DNA from: Candidatus Anaeroferrophillacea bacterium | GTDB taxonomy: Bacteria; Desulfobacterota; Anaeroferrophillalia; Anaeroferrophillales; Anaeroferrophillaceae | Length of the DNA stretch: 51,293 bases | Reading direction: 5' to 3' | Assembly: GCA_016933675.1 (NCBI GenBank) | Contig: JAFGAM010000096.1 | Span: 1 to 51,293 of the forward strand | In this document: positions 16,933 through 28,236 of the stretch, in pieces | Numbering within the stretch: position 1 is the first letter of the stretch | Layout: each line of letters begins with the position of its first letter | Notes under the pieces: model-generated | Seen by the model: only the letters and a program-made list of their open reading frames with translations | Database searches by the model: none | What the model was told of the DNA's origin: nothing | Translations under genes and position numbers: made by a program

Positions 16933-18837
16933 TCAGGAACGCGCCTTACCGTAGCCCAAGGTCTCCACCGCCTCCTCGATCTCGCCAAGGATGGCGGGAT
17001 CGTCAATGGTTGACGGAATACGGAACTCCTCGTTGTCGGCGATCTTGCGCATGGTACCGCGCAGGATCTTGCCCGAACGGGTCTTGGGCAGGCGCTTGAC
17101 CACCGTCGCCTGCCGGAAACAGGCCACCGCGCCGATTTGATCACGCACCATCTTCACCAGCTCCGCCGATACCTCGGCGGGATCACGATCGACCCCGGCC
17201 TTGAGAACGAAGAAACCCAGCGGCACCTGGCCCTTGAGGTTGTCCTGCACACCGAGGACGGCGCACTCGGCAACGTCCGGATGGGTAGCGACAATCTCCT
17301 CCATACCGCCGGTGGACAGCCGGTGCCCGGCGACATTGATGACGTCGTCGACGCGACCCATGATGTAGACATAACCATCCTTGTCAATGTAACCACCGTC
17401 ACCGGTGAAGTAATAGCCCGGGTACATGCTGAGGTATGATTCCTTGTAGCGCTCGTCCTGCTGCCAGAGCGTCGGCAGGCAGCCCGGCGGCAACGGCAGC
17501 TTGATGGTGACGATGCCCTCGGTGTCCGCCGGGAGCGGCTTGCCGTCGGCATCGAGGATGGTCACCTGATAGCCCGGCACCGACATGGTAGGAGAACCGG
17601 GCTTGACCGGATACTGCTCGATGCCCATGCAGTTGGCGGCAATGGGCCAGCCGGTTTCGGTCTGCCACCAGTGATCGATCACCGGCTTGTTCAAAAGCTC
17701 GGAAGCCCAGTGGTAGGTATCGGGATCGAGCCGCTCGCCGGCAAGAAACAACGCCTGGAACTTGCTCAGGTCGTACTTTTTGAAAAACTCGCCGTTGGGG
17801 TCCTCTTTCTTGATCGCCCGGAAGGCGGTGGGCGCGGTGAACAGCACCTTGACACCATGCTCGGAGATCACCCGCCAGAAAGCGCCGGCGTCGGGGGTAC
17901 CGATGGGCTTGCCCTCGTAGAGGATGGTGGTGCAACCATGAAACAGCGGCGCGTAGACGATGTAGCTGTGGCCCACCACCCAACCGACGTCGGAGGCGGC
18001 CCAGTAGACATCGCCGGGATCGACGTCATAGATGTACTTCATGCTCCACTTGAGGGCCACCACATGGCCGCCGTTATCCCGCACCACCCCTTTGGGGATC
18101 CCGGTGGTGCCGGAGGTATAAAGGATGTAGAGCGGATCGGTGGCGGCGACGGTGACGCACTCCGTCGGCGCGGCGCCGGCCATCTCGGCATCCCAGTCAT
18201 AATCGTGGCCGGGGGCGAGTTCGGCGGTCACCTGCGGCCGCTGCTTGATGATGCAGCATTCGGGTTTGCTCTGCGCCAGGCGGATTGCCTCGTCCAGCAG
18301 CGGCTTGTAGGGGATGACCTTGGCGGCGCCCTCGAGGCCGCAGGAGGCGGAGACCATGACCCGCGGCTTGGCGTCGTTGATGCGGATGGCCAGCTCGTTG
18401 GGCGCGAAACCGCCGAAGACGACGGAATGCACCGCACCGATGCGGGCGCAGGCCAGCATCGCCACCGCCGCTTCGGGGATCATCGGCATGTAGATGATCA
18501 CCGTATCGCCCTTCTGCACCCCCTTGCCACGCAGCACCCCGGCGAAACGGGCGACCTCATCGAGCAGCTCCCGGTAGGTAAATTTTTTGACCGTCCCGAG
18601 AACCGGGCTGTCGTAGATCAACGCCGTCTGGTCGGCCCGGCCGTTCTCCACATGGTAATCGAGGGCATTATAGCAGGTGTTGAGCTCCCCGCCCACAAAC
18701 CACCGATAGAAGGGCTTGTTGCCGTCATCCAGCACCTTGTCCCACTTCTTCGACCACTGGATATCCGCACCGGCTTCACCCCAGAAACCTTCCGGGTCCT
18801 CGATGGAACGTCGAAACATCTCCGCGTACTTCCCCAT
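16933..18837 (-). CDS. prpE: Propionyl-CoA (acetyl-CoA) synthetase, AMP-forming
   Basis: A 634-residue adenylate-forming enzyme that activates propionate (or acetate) with ATP and CoA. It has the N-terminal ACS domain, YTSGTTGIPKG as ATP loop, HWWQTETGWP, YFTGDGG and the C-terminal RSGKILR with the adenylation lysine. WFVGGELNTCYNALD near the start is closer to PrpE than Acs, which decides the name. AAGGAGG lies eight bases before the ATG at 18837. It is divergent from acs, and both genes share a 480-base regulatory region with a perfect palindrome. Such enzymes scavenge short-chain fatty acids in syntrophic or metal-reducing bacteria. Confidence 0.9.
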   Translation of the reverse strand: MGKYAEMFRRSIEDPEGFWGEAGADIQWSKKWDKVLDDGNKPFYRWFVGGELNTCYNALDYHVENGRADQTALIYDSPVLGTVKKFTYRELLDEVARFAGVLRGKGVQKGDTVIIYMPMIPEAAVAMLACARIGAVHSVVFGGFAPNELAIRINDAKPRVMVSASCGLEGAAKVIPYKPLLDEAIRLAQSKPECCIIKQRPQVTAELAPGHDYDWDAEMAGAAPTECVTVAATDPLYILYTSGTTGIPKGVVRDNGGHVVALKWSMKYIYDVDPGDVYWAASDVGWVVGHSYIVYAPLFHGCTTILYEGKPIGTPDAGAFWRVISEHGVKVLFTAPTAFRAIKKEDPNGEFFKKYDLSKFQALFLAGERLDPDTYHWASELLNKPVIDHWWQTETGWPIAANCMGIEQYPVKPGSPTMSVPGYQVTILDADGKPLPADTEGIVTIKLPLPPGCLPTLWQQDERYKESYLSMYPGYYFTGDGGYIDKDGYVYIMGRVDDVINVAGHRLSTGGMEEIVATHPDVAECAVLGVQDNLKGQVPLGFFVLKAGVDRDPAEVSAELVKMVRDQIGAVACFRQATVVKRLPKTRSGKILRGTMRKIADNEEFRIPSTIDDPAILGEIEEAVETLGYGKARS

Positions 18838-18950
18838 TACCGCTCCTCCTTCGCTTGGTGTTACGGCTGATAAAACAGCAATATATCATCACCAGTCGCC
18901 AAACGGCGTCTAATCGGTCAAGCCCTGTCGAAGCCGGAAAACAACGGCTC

Positions 18951-18980
18951 ACCATAGCCCCATCACCAGTTTGTTGTCAA
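18951..18980 (-). promoter_or_regulatory. Predicted prpE promoter
   Basis: On the minus strand TTGACA (18975-18980), an 18-base spacer and TATGGT (18951-18956) resemble a sigma-70 promoter. It would leave a 5' leader of about 105 bases before prpE. Confidence 0.55.
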
Positions 18981-19001
18981 GTTAATATCAGCGGTTTATA
19001 G

Positions 19002-19019
19002 TTGCCAGTTAACTGGCAA
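19002..19019. promoter_or_regulatory. 18-bp perfect palindrome between prpE and acs (candidate operator)
   Basis: TTGCCAGTTAACTGGCAA is a perfect inverted repeat with no spacer. It lies about 20 bases upstream of the predicted prpE -35 box and 70-80 bases upstream of the acs -35 box, where a shared activator or repressor would bind. Twelve bases (AGTTGCCAGTTA, 19000-19011) recur in the promoter of the GltB-like gene at 23182-23193. The cognate protein is unknown. Confidence 0.6.
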
Positions 19020-19092
19020 AACCTTGAACGATAATGAATGATTGCACAAGCATTGCCGGGGCCGGCGAAAGCCAGGCAAACGCTTTTTTCAC

Positions 19093-19121
19093 TTGACAAT
19101 CCCTTAACCCTCTTATAGAAA
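19093..19121 (+). promoter_or_regulatory. Predicted acs promoter
   Basis: TTGACA (19093-19098) is followed by TAGAAA after 17 bases (19116-19121), or by TATAGA after 15. It would give a leader of about 190 bases before acs. The -35 box is exact and the -10 box is approximate. The rest of 18838-19317 contains no gene. Confidence 0.5.
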
Positions 19122-19317
19122 TGGGACGTTGCGCGTGGTCCATTACTCGCGTTTTATTTTTCTCTGACGCCATACCGGGCGACCCATTCACGAACAGACA
19201 CGCAGCGCGGCATCCGGTCAGCATACGAAAAACACTCTTTTCGAGTGCGTGTTTTGCCATCACAAGCCAACAACTGGCGTTAATTTCGCGGCAACCCAAA
19301 CACGAAGGAGGAAAGTA

Positions 19318-21288
19318 ATGGCTGAGGAGCTGAAAAGTGTATATCCGGTTCCCGAATCCTTCCGGCAGAAAGCGTACATCAAGAGCCGGGAGGATTACCA
19401 GAAGATGTACGAGGAGTCGATCAACAACAACGACGCCTTCTGGGCCCGTATCGCCGGGGAACAGGTAACGTGGTTCAAGAAATGGGACCAGGTCCAGGAC
19501 TGGAAGTTCAGCAAGGATGAGGTCTACCTGAAATGGTTCATCGGCGGCAAACTCAACGTCTCCTACAACTGTCTCGACCGGCACCTGGAGAAGCGTGCCG
19601 ACCAGGTGGCCCTGATCTGGGAGGGCAACGAACCCACCGAAGACCGGAAGTTCACCTACAGGGAGCTTTATACCGACGTCTGCAAATTTGCCAATGTACT
19701 TAAAAAGAACGGCGTCAAGAAGGGCGACAAGGTTACCATCTATCTGCCGATGATCCCGGAGCTGGTGGTCACCATGCTGGCCTGCACCCGCATCGGCGCG
19801 ATCCACTCCATCGTTTTCGGCGGCTTCTCCGCCGACGCCCTGAAGGACCGCATTCAGGACTGTGAGTCCACCTTCCTGATCTCCTGCAACGCCTATTACC
19901 GCGGCGCCAAGGTGGTCAACCAGAAGGCCAACGTCGACCAGGCCGTGTCCATGTGTCCGACCCTGAACAAGGTGGTCATCGTGAACCGGACGCCGGATTT
20001 CGAAACCCCCATGGGAGACAAGGACTTGTGGTACGAGAAGGAGATGGATTCGGTCGACGCGAACTGCGAGCCGGAATGGATGGATGCCGAGGATCCGCTG
20101 TTCTTCCTCTACACCTCCGGCTCCACCGGCAAACCCAAGGGCGTCGTCCACACCACCGGCGGCTACCTGGTCTACACCTCCTTCACCCATAAATACATCT
20201 TCGACTACCATGACGGTGACATCTATTTCTGCGCCGCCGACATCGGCTGGGTCACCGGCCACAGCTACATCACCTACGGCCCGCTGTGCAACGGCGCCAC
20301 CAGCGTCATGTTTGAGGGGGTGCCCAACTATCCCGACGCCGGCCGGTACTGGGACATCATCGGCAAACACAAGGTCAACACTCTCTACACCGCCCCGACG
20401 GCCATCCGCGCCATCGCCGGCCAGGGCGACAAGTACGTCACCGAGCGCCTCGGCAAGCTCGACAGCCTGACCCTGCTGGGCACCGTGGGCGAACCCATCA
20501 ACCCGGAAGCGTGGAAGTGGTATTACGAGCTACCCGGCCGCAGCAAGTGCCCAATCGTCGACACCTGGTGGCAGACGGAAACCGGCGGCATTCTCATCAC
20601 CGGCCTGCCCGGCGCCATCGACATGAAGCCCGGCTATGCCACCACCCCGTTCTTCGGCTGTGATCCGCTGATTGTCGACCCGGCCAGCGGCATCGAGATC
20701 AAGGGTCCGGGCGAAGGCGCCCTGTGCATCCGTCGGCCGTGGCCGGGTCTGATGCGCGGCGTCTACGGCGATCCCGAACGCTTCAAGATGACCTACTTCG
20801 TCCAGTATGACGGCTTTTACTTCACCGGTGACGGCGCGATGCGCGAAGCAAACGGCGACTACCGGCTCATGGGCCGCATCGACGACGTCATCAACGTCTC
20901 CGGTCACCGCATGGGCACCGCCGAGGTGGAGAGCGCTCTGGTGTTGCATCCCAGCGTCGCCGAAGCCGCGGTTGTCGGCATGCCGCACGAGCTGAAGGGT
21001 CAGGGCATCTACGCCTACGTCACCCTGAATGCCGGGGTCGAAGGCACCGATGCGCTTAAGAAGGAACTGGTCGGCCTGGTCCGCAAGGAGATCGGCCCGA
21101 TCGCGACACCCGACATGATCCAGTGGGCGCCGGCGCTGCCGAAGACCCGCTCCGGCAAGATCATGCGCCGCATCCTGCGGAAAATCGCCGCCAACGAGGT
21201 GGATCCCAAGGGCTTCGGCGACACGTCGACCCTGGCCGATCCGACGGTGGTCGAATCCCTGGTGGAGAATCGCGAGAACCGCGGCTGA
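19318..21288 (+). CDS. acs: Acetyl-CoA synthetase, AMP-forming
   Basis: A 656-residue acetate:CoA ligase that forms acetyl-AMP and then acetyl-CoA. It has [11 protein letters not shown] as ATP loop, [28 protein letters not shown] and the C-terminal [13 protein letters not shown] with the lysine subject to acetylation in homologues. Length and motifs are normal. ATG 19318 follows AAGGAGGAA; longer in-frame sequence upstream (from 19249) has no such site and is not Acs-like. It is divergent from prpE and followed by its own terminator. Together they allow uptake and activation of acetate and propionate. Confidence 0.96.
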   Translation: MAEELKSVYPVPESFRQKAYIKSREDYQKMYEESINNNDAFWARIAGEQVTWFKKWDQVQDWKFSKDEVYLKWFIGGKLNVSYNCLDRHLEKRADQVALIWEGNEPTEDRKFTYRELYTDVCKFANVLKKNGVKKGDKVTIYLPMIPELVVTMLACTRIGAIHSIVFGGFSADALKDRIQDCESTFLISCNAYYRGAKVVNQKANVDQAVSMCPTLNKVVIVNRTPDFETPMGDKDLWYEKEMDSVDANCEPEWMDAEDPLFFLYTSGSTGKPKGVVHTTGGYLVYTSFTHKYIFDYHDGDIYFCAADIGWVTGHSYITYGPLCNGATSVMFEGVPNYPDAGRYWDIIGKHKVNTLYTAPTAIRAIAGQGDKYVTERLGKLDSLTLLGTVGEPINPEAWKWYYELPGRSKCPIVDTWWQTETGGILITGLPGAIDMKPGYATTPFFGCDPLIVDPASGIEIKGPGEGALCIRRPWPGLMRGVYGDPERFKMTYFVQYDGFYFTGDGAMREANGDYRLMGRIDDVINVSGHRMGTAEVESALVLHPSVAEAAVVGMPHELKGQGIYAYVTLNAGVEGTDALKKELVGLVRKEIGPIATPDMIQWAPALPKTRSGKIMRRILRKIAANEVDPKGFGDTSTLADPTVVESLVENRENRG

Positions 21289-21329
21289 TCCCGGCGAACA
21301 TTCTGTTCGTTTTTCCTACAGCGTGGAAG

Positions 21330-21356
21330 GGCGGGCCATATGGCCCGCCTTTTTTT
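21330..21356 (+). terminator. Terminator of acs
   Basis: The 20-base perfect palindrome GGCGGGCCATATGGCCCGCC (21330-21349) is followed by T7 (21350-21356). It is about 40 bases after the acs stop. Confidence 0.92.
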
Positions 21357-21441
21357 ATGCGCTTGTTCGCGGAAGTTTTCGCAGGGTCTTTGCAATCCGC
21401 TCCATCCGCGTCGCAGCCGCGATGGTGCAAAATCGTAACGG

Positions 21442-21485
21442 AAAAAAACCGCTGCGGGCGCCTTTGGTCAAGGCGCCCGCAGCGG
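21442..21485 (-). terminator. Terminator of the GltB-like gene
   Basis: CCGCTGCGGGCGCCTT (21449-21464) pairs perfectly with 21470-21485 over a five-base loop. On the minus strand it is followed by T7 (plus-strand A run 21442-21448). With the acs terminator it insulates the convergent genes. Confidence 0.92.
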
Positions 21486-21513
21486 CAGCTGACAGGCGAA
21501 AATGATATTTGCT

Positions 21514-23154
21514 TTATGCGTTCAGGATACGCTTGGCGGCATCGTCCAGCACGTCGGTGATGAACGGAATACCGGTAACCTGCTCGGTGTCACGGTTGGC
21601 GGCGAAAAGATCGTCGCGGGTGAGATCGGCCAGGGTGAACTTCCGCGCCCCGGCCAACAACTGCTGGAGCCCGGCGGCCAGCTTGTCCGCGAAGGTGTAC
21701 ATGGCGATAGCACCGTAGGGCACATTCTTCATCTCGTCGGCGCCCACCTTCTTCTGGACGTCGTAGTAGCCGGCGAAGATCTCGTCGGCGGTACGGCCGA
21801 ACTCGGCCACGTTGGGGGGGAGCTTCTCCCAGTTGCCGTTGAGGGCTTCGCGCTGATCCGGATTGATGGCACCCTGAATATTGGAACCGAGGAAGCCGGG
21901 AATCATCACCGCGCGGCCCATGAGGGCGAGCTTGGTGAACGGTGCACCCAGCGCCAGCGCCTTGAACATGTGATCCTCGCGGGCGAGACCGCCGCCGAGG
22001 CAGAGATCCACCACCTTCTGGCCCTTGTTGGCAAGGATGCCGGCGTATTCATAGGTCTTGGAATGCAAGTGGATGGACGGAACCCCCCAGCTTTCCATCA
22101 TGTTCCACGGGCTCATGCCGGTACCGCCGCCGGAGCCGTCGATGGTGAGCAGGTCAAGTTTCGCATCGGTGGCGAACTTCAGCGCCATGGCCAGGGCTTC
22201 CATGCCGTAGGAGCCGGTTTTGAGGGTGATGCGTTTGTAGCCCAGGCCGCGGAGATATTCCACCGCCTTCATGAAATCGGCACGCACCGCGTCGGCACTG
22301 GCCAGTCCGGTGTAGCCCAGGCGGCTGTGCCGCGCGAATGACTTGATCGCCCCGTGCCTGAATGCCTCCTGTACCTCGGGCAGGGTGGGATCGGGGTCGA
22401 CGATGTAACCGCGGTTCTTGAGGAACTGGGCGTATTCGAGGCTGGTGACCTGGATCTCACCGCCGATGTCCTTGGCCCCCTGACCCCACTTCAGCTCGAT
22501 GATAACCTTGTCGCCGTACTTCTCGATCATATACTCGGCCACGCCGTTGCGGGTATCCTCGACGTTCATCTGGACGATGATGGCGCCCCAACCGTCATAG
22601 TAGCGCAGGAAGGTGTCGACCCGGCGTTCCAACTCCGGTGACTTGCTGATCCGGCCGTTCTCGATCACCGACTCGCGGTCGACCCCGACGACGTTCTCCC
22701 CGACAACGATGGGGAAACCCACCAGGGCGGCGCCAACAGCGAAAGACTCCCAGTACTTGGCGGCAATAAAGGTGGAACCGAGCGCCCCGGAGAGCAGCGG
22801 TATCCGCGCCTTGGTCTTGACCTCGTTACCAAACTCGGTTTCGAGGTTGACGTTGGGGAAGATGCAGTCATCCTCGGAGTGGGACAGGCCCTGGGGCACC
22901 CCGATGGAGCCGTAGTTGTAGCCCTGGATCCGCAGGTTGTTATAGTTCACCCCGACATGGGTGGTATTGCCGCTGCCGGCGGTGATGGCGCCGAAGTCAC
23001 GCGGATAGAGCATCTTGCGGCCCCGCAGACTGGACATCCAGGTTTCACATTTCCCCTTACAGTCGGAACGGCACAGGGTGCACAGACCCGATTCACAGGG
23101 ATTGCCCCGGTTCACGGTACCGAGGGCGTCATTTGCTTTCGGCCATTGAATCAT
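21514..23154 (-). CDS. Glutamate synthase-like FMN/Fe-S protein (GltB central-domain family)
   Basis: A 546-residue protein resembling the FMN-binding synthase domain of glutamate synthase. It lacks the N-terminal glutaminase domain and the C-terminal GXGXG domain, as in archaeal-type split enzymes. The N-terminus has a cysteine cluster (Cys20, 25, 28, 32, 36; CESGLCTLCRSDCKGKC), probably an Fe-S site. The barrel contains HSRLGYTG, DLLTIDGSGGGTGMSPW and CLGGGLAREDH. AAGGAGG precedes the ATG at 23154. It could be the synthase part of a glutamate synthase whose amidotransferase is encoded elsewhere, or an enzyme using another amine. The neighbouring NrpR repressor argues for nitrogen assimilation. 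Confidence 0.85.
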   Translation of the reverse strand: MIQWPKANDALGTVNRGNPCESGLCTLCRSDCKGKCETWMSSLRGRKMLYPRDFGAITAGSGNTTHVGVNYNNLRIQGYNYGSIGVPQGLSHSEDDCIFPNVNLETEFGNEVKTKARIPLLSGALGSTFIAAKYWESFAVGAALVGFPIVVGENVVGVDRESVIENGRISKSPELERRVDTFLRYYDGWGAIIVQMNVEDTRNGVAEYMIEKYGDKVIIELKWGQGAKDIGGEIQVTSLEYAQFLKNRGYIVDPDPTLPEVQEAFRHGAIKSFARHSRLGYTGLASADAVRADFMKAVEYLRGLGYKRITLKTGSYGMEALAMALKFATDAKLDLLTIDGSGGGTGMSPWNMMESWGVPSIHLHSKTYEYAGILANKGQKVVDLCLGGGLAREDHMFKALALGAPFTKLALMGRAVMIPGFLGSNIQGAINPDQREALNGNWEKLPPNVAEFGRTADEIFAGYYDVQKKVGADEMKNVPYGAIAMYTFADKLAAGLQQLLAGARKFTLADLTRDDLFAANRDTEQVTGIPFITDVLDDAAKRILNA

Positions 23155-23203
23155 GCTCTCTCCTCCTTGGTTACGGCAGTAAGTTGCCAGTTATTTTTAT
23201 TAA

Positions 23204-23233
23204 CCCATATCATCCATCTCGCAAAACTGTCAA
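23204..23233 (-). promoter_or_regulatory. Predicted promoter of the GltB-like gene
   Basis: On the minus strand TTGACA (23228-23233), 18 bases and TATGGG (23204-23209) match the layout of the prpE promoter. The shared sequence AGTTGCCAGTTA (23182-23193) lies just downstream of the -10 box, a position suited to a repressor. Confidence 0.5.
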
Positions 23234-23291
23234 TAATGCAAGCTTAAATCGTATTCTTATGGACAATTTTTTATTTGATCGGCACTATTTT

Positions 23292-23305
23292 CGGCAATAT
23301 TGCCG
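23292..23305. promoter_or_regulatory. 14-bp palindrome upstream of the GltB-like gene
   Basis: CGGCAATATTGCCG is a perfect palindrome in the AT-rich part of the divergent region between the GltB-like gene and nrpR. It lies about 60 bases upstream of the predicted -35 box. It could be an operator for NrpR or another regulator. No functional evidence is visible. Confidence 0.35.
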
Positions 23306-23413
23306 CTTACCTGCCATCGTTACCGATACCCCCATGGTTCCCGCCGATGCCGGCAGGTGATATGTGGCGGCCATATCTGCTGATTTCGCCAAAAGCCTGA
23401 TCCGACCATTTAC

Positions 23414-23440
23414 CGTCATTCCCGCGCCGCCGGGAATCCC
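23414..23440. repeat. REP-like inverted repeat
   Basis: CGTCATTCCCGCG followed by CGGGAATCC, with ATTCCCG/CGGGAAT arms at 23418-23424 and 23431-23437. It resembles the small palindromic intergenic elements scattered in many proteobacteria. Only one copy is recognised here, so repeat status is inferred from resemblance. The rest of 23155-23743 has no gene. Confidence 0.4.
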
Positions 23441-23743
23441 GCGCATTCCGTCACTCACGGATTCCCCCCGGCACGGACATGCCGCATCATTCGCGATTTA
23501 GAGAAATGCGCCGCATTGACTCAGCCTGCAGCACAACGAGGAAGAAGGGGCAGTCACCAGGCCGTCGTATTCGGCGGGCGGAACATCCCCTGCCGCCCGC
23601 GTTGCATTTTTATCACCCCTGTGATAGCTAGCGACGGTCGGTGCCGAGGCGGCAGAACGAACGCCCTGAGTTGCCGCGCCCGACTGCATGCAACGCGCCC
23701 TGGCAGGCAGCGCAAAAGGGAAGGAAACGAGGCACGTAACGGA

Positions 23744-24751
23744 ATGGACGAGAAGATACGCCGCAAGCAGATGGCGATTTTGCGCCTGCTGCGCGACGCC
23801 AACGCGCCGCTGGGCAGCAGCCGGATCACCGAGCAGCTCACCGGTCTGGGCTACGAGATCAGCGAACGCACGGTACGTTTCCACCTGCAGCTGCTGGACG
23901 AGGACGGTTACACCCGCAACCTCGGGCGCCGTGGCCGGGAGATTACCGCCGCCGGCATCGACGAGGTGGAAGCCGCCGGAATTATAGAGAAAGTTGGCTT
24001 CCTCTCAGCGAAGATCGACCAGATGACCTACCGCATGAGCTTCAACCCGGAACGGCTGACCGGCAGCGTGGTGATCAACGTTACCTTCGCCCGCGCCGCC
24101 GATCTGCTCTCCCGGCTCCACCTGGTGCAGAAGGTCTACGCGGACGGCTACGCCATGGGCCGCCTGCTGACCCTGCTGGCCCCGGGCGAGCGCATCGGCA
24201 GCCAGCAGGTGCCCCTGGGCCATGTGGGCATCGGCACGGTGTGTTCCATCACCCTCAACGGAGTCCTGCTGCACTACGGCATCCCCACCTGTTCGCGTTT
24301 CGGCGGTCTGCTGGAGCTGCAGCAGCGGCGACCGACGCGGTTCGTCGAAATCATCATGTACGACGGCACCAGCGTCGATCCGCTGGAGGTGTTCATCCGC
24401 AGCGGCATGACCGACTATGTCGGCGCGGTACAGACCGGCAGCGGCCGGATCGGCGCCGGTTTTCGCGAATTTCCCGCTGACAGCCGGGACCAGGTGGCGA
24501 GCCTGGCGGCGAAACTTGACGAGATCGGCCTCGGCGGCTTCATGCTCATCGGCCAGCCGGGACAGCCGCTTTTGGACATTCCGGTGAGTGAAGGACGTTT
24601 CGGCGCGGTGGTCATCGGCGGCCTCAACCCGGTGGCGATTCTCGAGGAAACCGGCAACCACGTCTACTCCCGGGCGCTGGCCGGCCTCATCGACTTCTCC
24701 CGCCTGTTCCCCTACCCGGAACTGGAAACCCGCCTGGCGGCACTTTCCTGA
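23744..24751 (+). CDS. nrpR: NrpR-type nitrogen transcriptional repressor
   Basis: A 335-residue regulator with an N-terminal winged helix (1-75; RRKQMAILRLLRDANAPLGS, then SSRITEQL and SERTVRFHLQLLDEDGYTRN). A single NrpR/DUF128 effector domain follows (about 85-330; AKIDQMTYRMSFNPERLTGS, VGIGTVCSITLNGVLLHYGI, GRFGAVVIGGLNPVAILEE). NrpR was defined in methanogenic archaea, where it represses nitrogen genes and is released by 2-oxoglutarate. ATG 23744 begins the typical helix; only a weak GAGG lies upstream, and longer in-frame sequence is not family-like. It is divergent from the GltB-like gene and convergent with the NifA-like gene. Confidence 0.88.
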   Translation: MDEKIRRKQMAILRLLRDANAPLGSSRITEQLTGLGYEISERTVRFHLQLLDEDGYTRNLGRRGREITAAGIDEVEAAGIIEKVGFLSAKIDQMTYRMSFNPERLTGSVVINVTFARAADLLSRLHLVQKVYADGYAMGRLLTLLAPGERIGSQQVPLGHVGIGTVCSITLNGVLLHYGIPTCSRFGGLLELQQRRPTRFVEIIMYDGTSVDPLEVFIRSGMTDYVGAVQTGSGRIGAGFREFPADSRDQVASLAAKLDEIGLGGFMLIGQPGQPLLDIPVSEGRFGAVVIGGLNPVAILEETGNHVYSRALAGLIDFSRLFPYPELETRLAALS

Positions 24752-24899
24752 CCGGTCAGGGCCGCTGATCCGGCAGCGACCGCCAAAACGGGATGGCATC
24801 GTAACCGACCCCAAAAAACAGCGCCGGCGTTATCCGCACCCGCCACCCCCTCCCGCGGCGGACCGTTCCGCCCGCCGCCGGGCGCCCGGTGCGGCATCG

Positions 24900-26573
<1,674 letters not shown>

Positions 26574-26873
26574 TTTTGTCAGAATTCAGGAGTTAGCGCC
26601 CCATGCTGCCCGCGGCAGCGATGCATCATCAGGTAATTTCGCGCTGAACTCGGCCAACGTCATGTACAGGCAAAAGAATATACCTTTTCAGATCTGGTAC
26701 GTAACGTTATGTGGAAGCAACCGGAAACCGGGAGGCAGGTGCCGAAAGCCGAATGTCAGGCGCCGGATTAATGGTCTCAACATCCTCGCATAAACCTACA
26801 GTTCCATCTCATATCACAGGGGCTGCGGTTTCCGGCAAATTTTTTTATCCGGTCACGCAGGCGCGAAAACCCG
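26574..26873. other. Gene-free region between nifA and the HgdB-like gene
   Basis: The 300 bases are AT-richer than the flanks and lie between divergent genes, so both promoters should be here. No consensus -35/-10 pair or sigma-54 site stands out. A T7 run occurs near 26841. Confidence 0.4.
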
Positions 26874-28001
26874 ATGACACCGATAAACGACACCCCCCCG
26901 GCCGCGACCCCGCCCACTGACGGCCGGCAGCCGGAATCCGGCGCCGACGTCCGCATCGGCATCACCACCACCGTGCCGGTGGAGATCGTCTATGCCGCCG
27001 GCCGGATACCCTGCGATCTCAACAACCTGCTGATCGCCGACCCCGACCCGCGGCGGCTCATCGATGATGCCGAGGCCGCCGGCTTTCCCCGCACCACCTG
27101 CGCCTGGATCAAGGGCATTCACCAGGTGGTGCATTGGCACCACATCAGGACCGTGGTGGCGGTACTCGCCGGCGATTGCAGCAACACCCACGCCCTGGCC
27201 GAGGTACTGGCCGCCGACGGGGTGGAAATCATTCCCTTCTCCTTCCCTCTCGACCGCACCCGGAAGACGATGACGATGGAATTGGCCGTCTTCGCCCGCC
27301 GCCTCGGCGCCGCTGAGGCCGCGGTGACAGCGACGAAGGCACGCCTCGACCGTATCCGGACGCAACTGGAGCGGCTGGACCGCGCCACCTGGGAAGACGG
27401 CACCGTTGACGGACACGAAAACCATCTGCGGCTGGTTGCGGCCAGCGACTTCGACGGCGACCCCGAAAACTTCGCCGCACGGCTTGAAACCCGGCTGACG
27501 GAACCGGCACCGCCGCCGGATCCGCGGCGATCGACGGCGACGGCGGCTTCGGGACCGACGGATACCCGTCCGGCACCCCGGCAGGCCCCGTTACGGTTGG
27601 GCATCATCGGCGTACCGACGATCATTACCGATCTGCACCGGGTACTGGCCGACCTCGGCGCCGCGGTGGTCTTCAACGAGGTGCCGCGCCAATTCGCCAT
27701 GCCCGGCGCCGCCGGCATGACGCTGGCGGAGCAGTATCTCGCCTACACCTATCCTTACGGCGCCGCCGCCCGCATCGCCGACATCCGCCGCGAGATCGCC
27801 CGCCGGCGCCTCGACGGCATCATCCATTACGTCCAGAGCTTCTGCTATCGCCACATCGAGGACATCGTCTTCCGGCGGGCACTGGACATCCCGCTGCTCA
27901 CGGTCGAGGGCGACCGCCCGGGACCGGTGGACGGCCGCACCCTCATCCGCCTCGAAACCTTCGTCGAAATGCTCCGCGACCGCCGCCGCCATCGGACCTG
28001 A
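26874..28001 (+). CDS. Orphan 2-hydroxyacyl-CoA dehydratase-like protein (HgdB/D-component)
   Basis: A 375-residue protein of the 2-hydroxyacyl-CoA dehydratase D-component family. The three expected [4Fe-4S] ligands are visible: Cys76 (CAWIKGIHQ), Cys102 (GDCSNTHAL) and Cys324 (SFCYRHIEDI). Residues 205-238 are a Pro/Ala/Thr-rich linker between the halves. Known members dehydrate hydroxyacyl-CoAs or perform other hard reductions, and need an ATP-dependent activator. Neither an activator (HgdC type) nor a second subunit is encoded nearby, so it may be a stand-alone member of unknown substrate. Start ATG 26874 lacks a strong Shine-Dalgarno. Confidence 0.82.
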   Translation: MTPINDTPPAATPPTDGRQPESGADVRIGITTTVPVEIVYAAGRIPCDLNNLLIADPDPRRLIDDAEAAGFPRTTCAWIKGIHQVVHWHHIRTVVAVLAGDCSNTHALAEVLAADGVEIIPFSFPLDRTRKTMTMELAVFARRLGAAEAAVTATKARLDRIRTQLERLDRATWEDGTVDGHENHLRLVAASDFDGDPENFAARLETRLTEPAPPPDPRRSTATAASGPTDTRPAPRQAPLRLGIIGVPTIITDLHRVLADLGAAVVFNEVPRQFAMPGAAGMTLAEQYLAYTYPYGAAARIADIRREIARRRLDGIIHYVQSFCYRHIEDIVFRRALDIPLLTVEGDRPGPVDGRTLIRLETFVEMLRDRRRHRT

Positions 28002-28236
28002 CCCTTTCACCGCCGGGGCAGCCGCCGCGCCAGCCATCGCCCTGGCTTCCCCGGCGAGGGCATCCGCACGCGAACCGGCGGGAGACACCGGAACAGACCC
28101 GGAAATCACTCGGCAGATACTGCCTCCCGCCGTCAGGGAATGGACGTCGTGAGGAATTTTCTGACCCCGTTCCGCCGCCCGCGGCCCCGCTTCCGGGGCC
28201 GCACATAACCCGGATTGATTCGAATAACACCAATAT

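Noticed and set aside
17671..20370. Long antisense frames opposite prpE (399 codons) and acs (453 codons)
   Set aside because: Both lie fully or largely inside well-supported acyl-CoA synthetase genes and have no family motifs.
23433..23449. GGAAT-N7-ATTCC as an NrpR operator
   Set aside because: The archaeal operator has a shorter GGAA-N6-TTCC spacing, and this match falls inside a REP-like repeat far from the promoter.
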